Part shown: positions 1-5,315 of the stretch, in pieces
Layout: the number at the start of each line of letters is the position of its first letter
How positions within the stretch are numbered: the stretch's first letter is position 1
Source: Treponema sp.
GTDB lineage: Bacteria; Spirochaetota; Spirochaetia; Treponematales; Breznakiellaceae
Assembly: GCA_031263265.1 (NCBI GenBank)
Contig: JAISGE010000098.1
Coordinates: 1 to 8,649, forward strand
Direction: 5' to 3'
Length of the DNA stretch: 8,649 nucleotides
Program-made: the position numbers and the translations under genes
The notes under the pieces: model-generated
The model's database searches: none
What the model saw: the letters and a program-made list of their open reading frames with translations, nothing else
Told to the model about the DNA's origin: nothing

Positions 1-1250
1 ACGATAAACAGCCCAGGCCAGAGCTTTTTATTATCCGCGGCCACGGTATCGGTCCGTGCTTCAATACGCACCTGGAAATTCTGGGATACCCCGTCCCGGA
101 TAACCGTGAATTGGGCCTGTTCCCCAGGTTTAATGTCCCCTACCATCATGGTCAGCGGGTTCATCCCACGGGCTTCTTTGCCGTTAACATGGGTGATGAA
201 GTCCCCAGGCCGTATACCCCCTTTATCCGCAGGAGACCCCAAGAATACCTGGGTGGCCAAGGCTCCCCGTTTTCCCTCGATCTTTAAGGCTTGCATCATT
301 TCACGGTCAGGATCAGTCAGGGAAACCCCCAACCAGCCATACCTTATCTCCCCGGAACTGATGAACTCATCAATAGAACGCTTGGCGTTATTGATGGGAA
401 TAGCAAAACCGAGTCCTACAGAACCACCCCCGGAACTATTGCTGGCTATCCAGGTATTGATGCCGATGACCTGTCCCCGGATATTCACCAAGGCCCCTCC
501 GGAATTGCCCTGATTAATGGAGGCATCGGTCTGGAGGAAATCATTGATATTATTCCCTGGCCCACCGGTACGGCCTACCGCGCTCACAATACCCATAGTT
601 ACCGACGACATGAACCCCAAGGGATTTCCCACGGCGATGGCCCAATCCCCTACCTTGACCGCATCAGAATCTCCCAATTCCGCCAGGGGATGGACATCAT
701 TGGTCTTAAAAGACACCATAGCGAGGTCTTTGCGCTCATCCTTCCCTACTAGGACCGCCGGATATTCCTGGTCGTCGTTAGTAACTACCACGATTTCGTT
801 GACGTCCCCTACCACATGGTTATTGGTCAACACATAATAGGTATCCTGGTTCTTACGGACGATAATCCCAGAACCAAGTCCCTGGGATCGGTATTCCCGT
901 TCCTGCCCCTGTCCATCAGGATTACCATCCCGAGGCCCAAAGAAAAATTCCCAGGGGATACCGTTAAAATTGGGGATCTGCTGCCGCCGGATAGAAACGG
1001 TTTTAAGCTCAACCACCGAAGGGAGTACCTTATTTGCCACGGCACTAAAGGCACTTTGCAGTCCTTCGGCTACCTGCAGCGCATCCCGGGGGATGACTAC
1101 CGGACTTTCTTGGGCTTGGGCGGTTTTTTTAGCATTGGGGGTTGAACATGAAAATGAGAGGAAAGCGAGAGAAAACCCGAAGATAACCCCGATAAGTACC
1201 AGGTTAAAAACAAAAAGGTTTTTAGATGATAATTTTTGTACCAGATTCAT
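1..1250 (-). CDS. htrA: HtrA/DegP-family serine protease with PDZ domain (C-terminus cut by window edge)
   Basis: This is an envelope quality-control protease that degrades or refolds misfolded proteins outside the cytoplasm. The 416 visible codons begin at ATG 1250-1248. Residues about 10-35 form a hydrophobic N-terminal segment ending in LSFSC, so Cys35 may be a relaxed spirochaete-type lipobox; otherwise the segment is a signal anchor. The trypsin-like domain spans about 65-300 and shows the full catalytic triad: His145 in TNNHVV, Asp175 in KDLAM and Ser250 in QGNSGGAL. The FFFGPR segment (102-107) is typical of the DegP LA-loop region. A PDZ domain covers about 304-397 (YGWLGVSL, GSPADKGGIRPGD). 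The reading frame is open at base 1, so a second PDZ domain may lie outside. An AGGAG ribosome site sits 9 bases upstream of the start. The gene lies 154 bases downstream of the TIM-barrel gene on the same strand and probably has its own promoter. Family assignment is secure. Confidence 0.96.
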   Translation of the reverse strand, partial: MNLVQKLSSKNLFVFNLVLIGVIFGFSLAFLSFSCSTPNAKKTAQAQESPVVIPRDALQVAEGLQSAFSAVANKVLPSVVELKTVSIRRQQIPNFNGIPWEFFFGPRDGNPDGQGQEREYRSQGLGSGIIVRKNQDTYYVLTNNHVVGDVNEIVVVTNDDQEYPAVLVGKDERKDLAMVSFKTNDVHPLAELGDSDAVKVGDWAIAVGNPLGFMSSVTMGIVSAVGRTGGPGNNINDFLQTDASINQGNSGGALVNIRGQVIGINTWIASNSSGGGSVGLGFAIPINNAKRSIDEFISSGEIRYGWLGVSLTDPDREMMQALKIEGKRGALATQVFLGSPADKGGIRPGDFITHVNGKEARGMNPLTMMVGDIKPGEQAQFTVIRDGVSQNFQVRIEARTDTVAADNKKLWPGLFI

Positions 1251-1259
1251 ACGTATAGT

Positions 1260-1264
1260 CTCCT
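1260..1264 (-). promoter_or_regulatory. Ribosome binding site of htrA
   Basis: AGGAG on the minus strand, 9 bases before ATG 1250-1248. It supports this start for the protease, which also places the hydrophobic segment at the N-terminus. Confidence 0.75.
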
Positions 1265-1329
1265 ATTAATAGAAAAAATAGAAAGAATTGCTCCTGTGAT
1301 TCAATCGAAGAACCGGTGATTGTTCCCTT

Positions 1330-1359
1330 ACTATAATAATATCTTTTTTTTATAATAGT
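1330..1359. repeat. AT-rich imperfect inverted repeat upstream of htrA
   Basis: The ends ACTATAATA and TATAATAGT can pair as a roughly 9-bp stem with one mismatch around a T-rich (plus) or A-rich (minus) centre. It lies in the 154-base gap between the TIM-barrel stop and the htrA start, which is otherwise featureless apart from a short ATGCG/CGCAT hairpin at 1371-1389. On the minus strand it offers TATTAT and TATAGT as -10-like hexamers, but I found no well-spaced -35. It may be the htrA promoter/operator region or simply low-complexity DNA. Confidence 0.3.
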
Positions 1360-1404
1360 TACATCCCTCAATGCGCCTCATTGACGCATCGGTACGGGCT
1401 GCCT

Positions 1405-2115
1405 TTATAGCAAGCCTACTCCGTGCAAGGCCGCAATGCTCTCAAGGACCTCTTCCCAAGAAAAAACCTCAAGATTAACCGTCCCGGTAAACCCTGCCAA
1501 TATCGGAACCATTTCCTGAAACCAAGGCTCCTCAGGGTGCAGCGGACGATGATCCGGAAGTCTCCCATCACTCCGGGCGCGCTCAGGATCAAGCCCGTGG
1601 AGATGGATCTCCTGGATCCGCTCGCCAAAGCGTCTATAAAAAGCCCCTGGGGTTGTTCCCTCCATGAGCAAATGCCCGGTATCCATGCAAATCCCCGCCT
1701 CATCAGGAAGATACTCGAGGAGGGTCTCAAGCCTATGGGGACGGGTGTTCTCCACTAGGAAATAGTCCTTGCTCAAGGTAAATCGACTTTTCCAGGAGGC
1801 GATAAGCCCAGCCAGGGCAGGTGCATCTTCAGGAAGCCCTGGATGGAAGATGCAATGCTGGGCAAGCGGCAGGATCTGTTCCACCAGTTCCTCATGCACA
1901 CCCAGAAGGGGTTCCGGCAGGTGAGCGGTAAAACAAAAGCGACTTCGTAATTCCCAGATGCCCTCCCATTCCTTTTGAAGCAGCGCTTGTACCTCTGGAT
2001 CATACAGAAAGAAAAGCAACTCCACCCCCTCAATTGCAGGCTGCCTGCAGAGAAAGGCGAGATTTTCCAGGTAGGTTCCGGGAATCACCCAGGAGGGAAC
2101 GGTCAGGCGCATCAT
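1405..2115 (-). CDS. cbiR: Xylose-isomerase-like TIM-barrel (AP endonuclease 2 superfamily) protein, probable cobamide-remodelling hydrolase CbiR
   Basis: This 236-residue protein has the acidic/histidine ligand pattern of metal-dependent xylose-isomerase-like TIM barrels: His65 (TAHLP), His91 (FHPG), Glu122 (LVENTR), Asp145 and His148 (MDTGH), His171/His173 (EIHLHG), Asp188/His189 (PDHRPLH) and Glu216 (NLEVFSW). The fold is shared by sugar isomerases, endonuclease IV and CbiR. CbiR hydrolyses the phosphoribosyl bond in the nucleotide loop of cobamides, giving cobinamide phosphate. I choose CbiR because the gene is locked to cobU: its ATG at 2115 overlaps the cobU stop (ATGA), and CobU uses that very product. 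A second in-frame ATG at 2112 is equally possible. No Shine-Dalgarno is evident, so translation is probably coupled to cobU. The fold is confident; the CbiR function is inference from context, and a sugar phosphate isomerase/epimerase is the alternative. Confidence 0.7.
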   Translation of the reverse strand: MMRLTVPSWVIPGTYLENLAFLCRQPAIEGVELLFFLYDPEVQALLQKEWEGIWELRSRFCFTAHLPEPLLGVHEELVEQILPLAQHCIFHPGLPEDAPALAGLIASWKSRFTLSKDYFLVENTRPHRLETLLEYLPDEAGICMDTGHLLMEGTTPGAFYRRFGERIQEIHLHGLDPERARSDGRLPDHRPLHPEEPWFQEMVPILAGFTGTVNLEVFSWEEVLESIAALHGVGLL

Positions 2116-2609
2116 TTAACCACAAGGGGGATCCCGGCAACCATAAGCTCCACCCTATCCGCAGCAGCGGCGATGCGTCTGTTCGCTTCAGCTAAGAGGA
2201 GATTATAGCGGCGGGTAGCTTCATCAAAGGGGATGTTTCCCAGCCCGGTCTCATTGCTCACCACAATGCCCTGGTGCATACCCTGGATAAACCCCTCCAG
2301 AATGGCATGGAAATCCCCTTCCCGGTGGTAATAGATGAGGTTATTGATCCACATGGGAATACAGTCCACAATCACCGGAGGAACTGCCCGGGTAATGGCT
2401 TGGTCCAGGGCCAGCGGTTCTTCAATGGTAAGAAAGGCGCCCAGGGCAGCCCGTTCTTCTTGGTGGCGCTTGATGCGAAGCTCCATTTCATGATCCAAGG
2501 CTTCAGCGGTGGCAATAAAGGAAACCGGGAATGTTCCTAGTTGGGTGGCCAGTTCCAGGGCGCGGCTTGATTTTCCTGCCTTGACCCCTCCGGTGATAAA
2601 GACGATCAT
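2112..2609 (-). CDS. cobU: Bifunctional adenosylcobinamide kinase / cobinamide-phosphate guanylyltransferase
   Basis: CobU phosphorylates adenosylcobinamide and transfers GMP to the phosphate, giving GDP-cobinamide for nucleotide-loop assembly in the cytoplasm. The 165-residue length is close to normal for the family. The N-terminal P-loop is GGVKAGKS (7-14), followed by FIATAEA (31-37). His49 in RIKRHQ lies where the guanylylated histidine of known CobU proteins sits. VIVDCIPMWINNLI (79-92) provides the Walker-B-like strand, and VVSNETGLGNIP (116-127) plus NRRIAAAADRVELMVAGIP near the end match the family's C-terminal signature. The start at 2609 puts the P-loop at the usual distance from the N-terminus, although the only purine-rich stretch (AAGGA) lies about 20 bases away. 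It follows the AhpD-like gene by 44 bases and overlaps the downstream TIM-barrel gene by 4. CobT, CobS and CobC partners are not in the window. Confidence 0.96.
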   Translation of the reverse strand: MIVFITGGVKAGKSSRALELATQLGTFPVSFIATAEALDHEMELRIKRHQEERAALGAFLTIEEPLALDQAITRAVPPVIVDCIPMWINNLIYYHREGDFHAILEGFIQGMHQGIVVSNETGLGNIPFDEATRRYNLLLAEANRRIAAAADRVELMVAGIPLVVK

Positions 2610-2653
2610 GGTTTTTGATTGTGCAGAATTCCTTGGTAGGTGTCAAGTCATGG

Positions 2654-3016
2654 CTAATTACCTTTCGGCTTTGCATAATATTCAAGCACATGCATCGCAA
2701 ATCGTGCACTTGCCGTAGCAGGTCCTCCTGCCATTTCAATACCTACTTCAATGGCTTCAAGGATAGCATCTTCTGTCCCTCCTGCATCAAGGGCTTGTTT
2801 TATATGCCATTCCATACATGATTCACAATTTATGACCACAGAAATTCCTATCGCGATTAACTCTTTCTGCAATTTCGTTAGCTTTCCATTTGTGTAGGCG
2901 GTATGTTCCATAGCTAAAAATGCGTTATAAACCGGTGATTTTTGTGCATAATAGGTATGAGCTTTTTTTCTTGTTTTTATAATCTGTTCAATCTTCTCTT
3001 TATCCAAATTATCCAT
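2654..3016 (-). CDS. Carboxymuconolactone decarboxylase / AhpD-like family protein with CxxC motif
   Basis: This small all-helical protein of 120 residues, counted from ATG 3016-3014, carries NCESCMEWH with the CxxC pair (Cys64, Cys67) and a following His71. That is the redox signature of AhpD-like members of the carboxymuconolactone decarboxylase family, which includes peroxidase partners and oxidoreductases. Nearby conserved elements are LQKELIAIGISVVI just before the motif and HIKQALDAGGTEDAILEAI after it. An upstream in-frame ATG at 3049 would add 11 residues. I reject it because AAGGAG lies 6 bases before the 3016 start. The gene is visibly more AT-rich than tonB and the receptor. It precedes cobU by 44 bases on the same strand, so co-transcription is possible, but no functional link to cobamides is known to me. 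The substrate is unknown. Confidence 0.85.
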   Translation of the reverse strand: MDNLDKEKIEQIIKTRKKAHTYYAQKSPVYNAFLAMEHTAYTNGKLTKLQKELIAIGISVVINCESCMEWHIKQALDAGGTEDAILEAIEVGIEMAGGPATASARFAMHVLEYYAKPKGN

Positions 3017-3022
3017 ACATTG

Positions 3023-3028
3023 CTCCTT
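3023..3028 (-). promoter_or_regulatory. Ribosome binding site deciding the start of the AhpD-like gene
   Basis: AAGGAG on the minus strand, 6 bases upstream of ATG 3016-3014. It lies inside the longer reading frame beginning at 3049, which argues for the shorter product. Confidence 0.8.
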
Positions 3029-3050
3029 GTATATGTTCTCAATAGTCATA

Positions 3051-3092
3051 CAATGCCCTATCGTAACCTGAATGATATAGGTATGCCTATCC
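3051..3092. repeat. 42-bp direct repeat, copy A (left side of the GntP island)
   Basis: It matches 4637-4678 at 40 of 42 positions in the same orientation, and similarity stops sharply at both ends. On the minus strand it encodes the TonB-like tail RIGIPISFRLR followed by TAG (3058-3060). The two differences from copy B are a synonymous Arg codon next to the stop and an Ala-to-Gly change. The DNA further upstream on the minus strand does not resemble tonB. It lies 34 bases before the start of the AhpD-like gene. Confidence 0.93.
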
Positions 3093-3211
3093 TGCTGGCG
3101 TGGGAGGTAGCACTTCGGCAGTTGATTCCTGGGGTACGGGGGTTTATCATTACCATAGCATGGCTGATTCCGGCTTTGGTCTTGGAGTTCAGCCTGGCAC
3201 TATTTATTTGA
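3053..3211 (+). other. Possible 52-codon open frame ahead of the permease gene, perhaps a gene remnant
   Basis: An open frame begins at ATG inside repeat copy A and ends with TGA 3209-3211, overlapping the ribosome site of the GntP gene. Its second half is strongly hydrophobic (GFIITIAWLIPALVLEF), enough for one membrane helix. There is no Shine-Dalgarno before ATG 3053 or the in-frame ATG 3083. The opposite strand is also open for about 50 codons here, so openness alone is weak evidence. I do not recognise it. It could be a small leader peptide, the tail of a lost membrane gene, or non-coding DNA. Confidence 0.2.
3122..3150 (+). promoter_or_regulatory. Candidate sigma-70-type promoter for the GntP permease gene
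   Basis: TTGATT (3122-3127) and TATCAT (3145-3150) are separated by exactly 17 bases, about 70 bases before the permease ATG. The -35 matches the consensus at 4 of 6 positions and the -10 at 5 of 6. It lies inside the repeat-bounded island, so the permease would carry its own promoter. Confidence 0.4.
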
Positions 3212-3215
3212 GGAG
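3210..3215 (+). promoter_or_regulatory. Ribosome binding site of the GntP permease gene
   Basis: GAGGAG, 6 bases before ATG 3222. It overlaps the TGA that ends the short upstream open frame. Confidence 0.8.
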
Positions 3216-3221
3216 AATATT

Positions 3222-4598
3222 ATGGATGTAGTATTTGAGCCAAGTGCGGGAAGATTGATCTTCTGCGCAGTAATCGGTATCGCTGTTTTGCTGGTGCTGA
3301 TTATCAAATTCAAAATGCAGCCATTGCTTGCGATTCTGGTTTCCGCAGTGCTTATTGGCGTAGGTGTCGGTATGCCCTTGCAGATGATCATCGGGTCTAT
3401 CAACAAAGGTATCGGCAATACCTTGCAGGGAATTGCGCTGCTGGTTGGCCTTGGTTCGATGTTTGGCGCAATTCTTGAGCTTTCAGGAGGTGCGGAAACG
3501 ATTTCAACAACGCTGGTAAAGACGTTTGGAGAAAAAAAGTCGATATGGGCGCTGGGTATTACCGGCCTCATAATCGCTATACCGGTTTTTTTCGACGCGG
3601 GATTGATAATCCTTATCCCCCTTGCTTTCGGACTTGCGAAAAAAACCGGAAAATCTACCCTGCTCTATGGCATTCCGCTCCTTGGCGGACTTGCGGTAGG
3701 GCATGCCTTCATCCCACCGACTCCCGGTCCGATACTGGTCGCGGCAATGCTGAACGCGGATTTGGGACTGGTTATCTTACTGGGCCTTATCTGCGGTTCC
3801 TTCGCGATGGTGTTAGGGGGTGTAGTTTTCGGCTCGTACGTGGGTAAAAAATATCAGATTCCGGTTCCGGAACATGCGCAGGCGACGATGTCTCTTTCAA
3901 AAGAGAACCGGAAGATGCCTTCTTTTGCAACGGTTGTAGCGATCATACTCACTCCTCTTTTTCTTATACTGCTCAATACCGCATCCGATGCGTTAATCAG
4001 CAATGGTTTTGAATCGCTTAAACCTGCCCAGCCGATTCTTTCTTTTGTGGGAACACCTTTTATCTCTCTTACGATTGCCACATTGCTCGCGTTGGTGCTG
4101 CTTGGTGTAAAAAACAAATATACCCTGGCCGATCTTGAAAAGGTGATGACCAAATCGCTTGAACCCGCGGGTATTATTTTGCTGGTTACTGCGGGCGGCG
4201 GTGTGCTCCGCTACATACTCGAAGATTCCGGTATAGGTAGAGTGGTCGGCGATTTTGTGGCCGCAAATAATCTGCCGGTGATTTTGATCGCTTTCATTGT
4301 TGCGCTTGCGGTACGCATCTCTGTCGGTTCGGCAACCGTTGCGATGACGATGGCGGCAGGTCTCATCGCGGCCATGCCCGGCATCACCGGTCTTTCTTCT
4401 ATTGATACTGCCTGTATCGTCATGGCAATCGCGGGAGGAGCCACCTGCGTAAGTCATGTAAATGATTCGGGATTTTGGCTGGTCAAGTCTCTTTTTGACA
4501 TAGATGAAAAGCTAACACTCAAAACATGGACCGTAATGGAGACTATTGTAGGCGTGACCGGGTTTATCGTAGCCTGTATCATTTCTATTATATTTTAG
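3222..4598 (+). CDS. GntP-family permease (gluconate/organic acid:H+ symporter family)
   Basis: This inner-membrane transporter of 458 residues is full length for the GntP family, whose members import gluconate, related sugar acids, glycerate or D-serine. Hydrophobic stretches run throughout, with a more hydrophilic loop at about 208-235. Family hallmarks are visible: IPVFFDAGLIILIPL (120-134), GGLAVGHAFIPPTPGPI (155-171), RISVGSATVAM (365-375) and CVSHVNDSGFWLVKSLF (409-425). The start at 3222 is fixed by GAGGAG 6 bases upstream. It is the only plus-strand gene here, lies between two 42-bp direct repeats, converges on tonB and diverges from the AhpD-like gene. No kinase or dehydrogenase for a sugar acid is adjacent, so the substrate cannot be named. 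The signs of insertion suggest it was acquired separately from its neighbours. Confidence 0.95.
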   Translation: MDVVFEPSAGRLIFCAVIGIAVLLVLIIKFKMQPLLAILVSAVLIGVGVGMPLQMIIGSINKGIGNTLQGIALLVGLGSMFGAILELSGGAETISTTLVKTFGEKKSIWALGITGLIIAIPVFFDAGLIILIPLAFGLAKKTGKSTLLYGIPLLGGLAVGHAFIPPTPGPILVAAMLNADLGLVILLGLICGSFAMVLGGVVFGSYVGKKYQIPVPEHAQATMSLSKENRKMPSFATVVAIILTPLFLILLNTASDALISNGFESLKPAQPILSFVGTPFISLTIATLLALVLLGVKNKYTLADLEKVMTKSLEPAGIILLVTAGGGVLRYILEDSGIGRVVGDFVAANNLPVILIAFIVALAVRISVGSATVAMTMAAGLIAAMPGITGLSSIDTACIVMAIAGGATCVSHVNDSGFWLVKSLFDIDEKLTLKTWTVMETIVGVTGFIVACIISIIF

Positions 4599-4623
4599 CT
4601 TTGTCTGCCAGTGCAGACAGGCT
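4597..4623. terminator. Hairpin between convergent gntP-family gene and tonB, possible bidirectional terminator
   Basis: TGTCTGC (4602-4608) and GCAGACA (4613-4619) form a perfect 7-bp stem around a CAGT loop. AGC (4597-4599) and GCT (4621-4623) extend it by 3 bp across a small internal loop. It sits where both convergent genes should stop. There is no T-tract on either side, so it is not a canonical intrinsic terminator and could instead be a stabilising 3' hairpin. Confidence 0.4.
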
Positions 4624-4636
4624 GATACGGTCCCTG

Positions 4637-4678
4637 CAATGCCCTAACGTAACCTGAATGATATAGGTATGGCTATCC
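4637..4678. repeat. 42-bp direct repeat, copy B (3' end of tonB)
   Basis: This is the copy inside tonB. It covers the final codons (RIAIPISFRLR), the stop at 4644-4646 and 7 bases of 3' flank. It matches 3051-3092 at 40 of 42 positions in the same orientation, 1586 bases apart. Confidence 0.93.
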
Positions 4679-5315
4679 GGGCGGGAGCGGGGGGCTTGGG
4701 AAAGGGAGCCGCGGCAATGATGGTCTGGATAGCCGCATCGTCGAGAACCGCGTGGCCGCTGCTCTTTCGTATGGTAACGTCGCTCACTTTACCATCCTCA
4801 TGGATGGTAAAGGTTACTTCGGCTACTCCCTGAATGCCGGCTCTCCGGGCTGGGGCCGGGTAGACGAGCTTATCCCTGATCCGCCGCTGAAGGTAGTTGT
4901 AATTGCGTCTCATGTATTCCGCGCTTTGCCTGGCTGTTTCTTCGGTTCTCCTGGAAGTTGCTTGTTCAGCGGTACCGGTGCTTGCCCCAGATTCAGCGTG
5001 AACCCCATCCCCCTGAGGCGCGGGTTCATCCCGGGGCTGGTCAATCCCTTCTTCGGTCGTCGTGTAATGTTCCACAGGCAGGGGGTCTTGAACCGGAACC
5101 GGCTCAGCAGGCCGGGGGCTTGACTGGGGTGATCGCGGCTCAGGAACAGCCGGTTCAAGCAGGGCAATATTAACCAAAGACAAGGGTCTCTCCTGGTCCT
5201 TCGGTACCGGCAATCCAGGAGCGCCGGGACTGCTTACTGACAGGAAAAAACCAAGACCAGCATGAAAACATACCGACACGCCAAGCATCAGGGGAAACAG
5301 GGCAGATCTTTTCAT
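4644..5315 (-). CDS. tonB: TonB energy-transducing protein
   Basis: TonB links the inner-membrane proton motive force, through ExbB/ExbD, to outer-membrane receptors. The 223 residues show the classic order. The N-terminal membrane anchor (about 5-28) includes SVCFHAG, with Ser14 and His18 placed like the conserved Ser and His of TonB anchors. A Pro/Glu-rich periplasmic linker follows (about 54-110: VPEPRSP, PRPAEPVPVQDP). The C-terminal TonB domain spans about 140-223 (YPAPARRAGIQGVAEVTF, DGKVSDVTIRKSSG, IPISFRLR). The ATG at 5315 directly follows the receptor's TAA (TAAATG), so translation is probably coupled to the receptor and this TonB is probably dedicated to it. ExbB and ExbD are not in the window. 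Its last codons are duplicated at 3051-3092. Confidence 0.95.
   Translation of the reverse strand: MKRSALFPLMLGVSVCFHAGLGFFLSVSSPGAPGLPVPKDQERPLSLVNIALLEPAVPEPRSPQSSPRPAEPVPVQDPLPVEHYTTTEEGIDQPRDEPAPQGDGVHAESGASTGTAEQATSRRTEETARQSAEYMRRNYNYLQRRIRDKLVYPAPARRAGIQGVAEVTFTIHEDGKVSDVTIRKSSGHAVLDDAAIQTIIAAAPFPKPPAPARIAIPISFRLR

Noticed and set aside
106..1145. Several overlapping plus-strand open frames of 99-153 codons
   Set aside because: They are shadows of the minus-strand HtrA protease, which carries a complete catalytic triad and PDZ domain.
1371..1389. Terminator after the CbiR-like gene (ATGCG/CGCAT hairpin)
   Set aside because: The stem is only about 5 bp with a mismatch and is not followed by a T-tract on the minus strand.
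3014..3049. Longer start of the AhpD-like protein at ATG 3049
   Set aside because: A strong AAGGAG is placed 6 bases before the in-frame ATG at 3016 and would lie inside the longer version, which itself has no ribosome site.
3093..3221. Possible cobalamin riboswitch upstream of the AhpD-like/cobU genes (minus strand)
   Set aside because: GC-rich fragments such as GCCAGGCTGAA caught the eye, but the conserved B12-box and core order of cobalamin riboswitches are not present.
3093..3221. Truncated second tonB gene extending beyond repeat copy A
   Set aside because: The minus strand stays open, but outside the 42-bp repeat the encoded residues show no similarity to the TonB C-terminal domain, so only the short tail is shared.
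3222..4598. Insertion sequence carrying the permease
   Set aside because: No transposase, terminal inverted repeats or short target-site duplications are visible. The only boundary signal is the 42-bp direct repeat.
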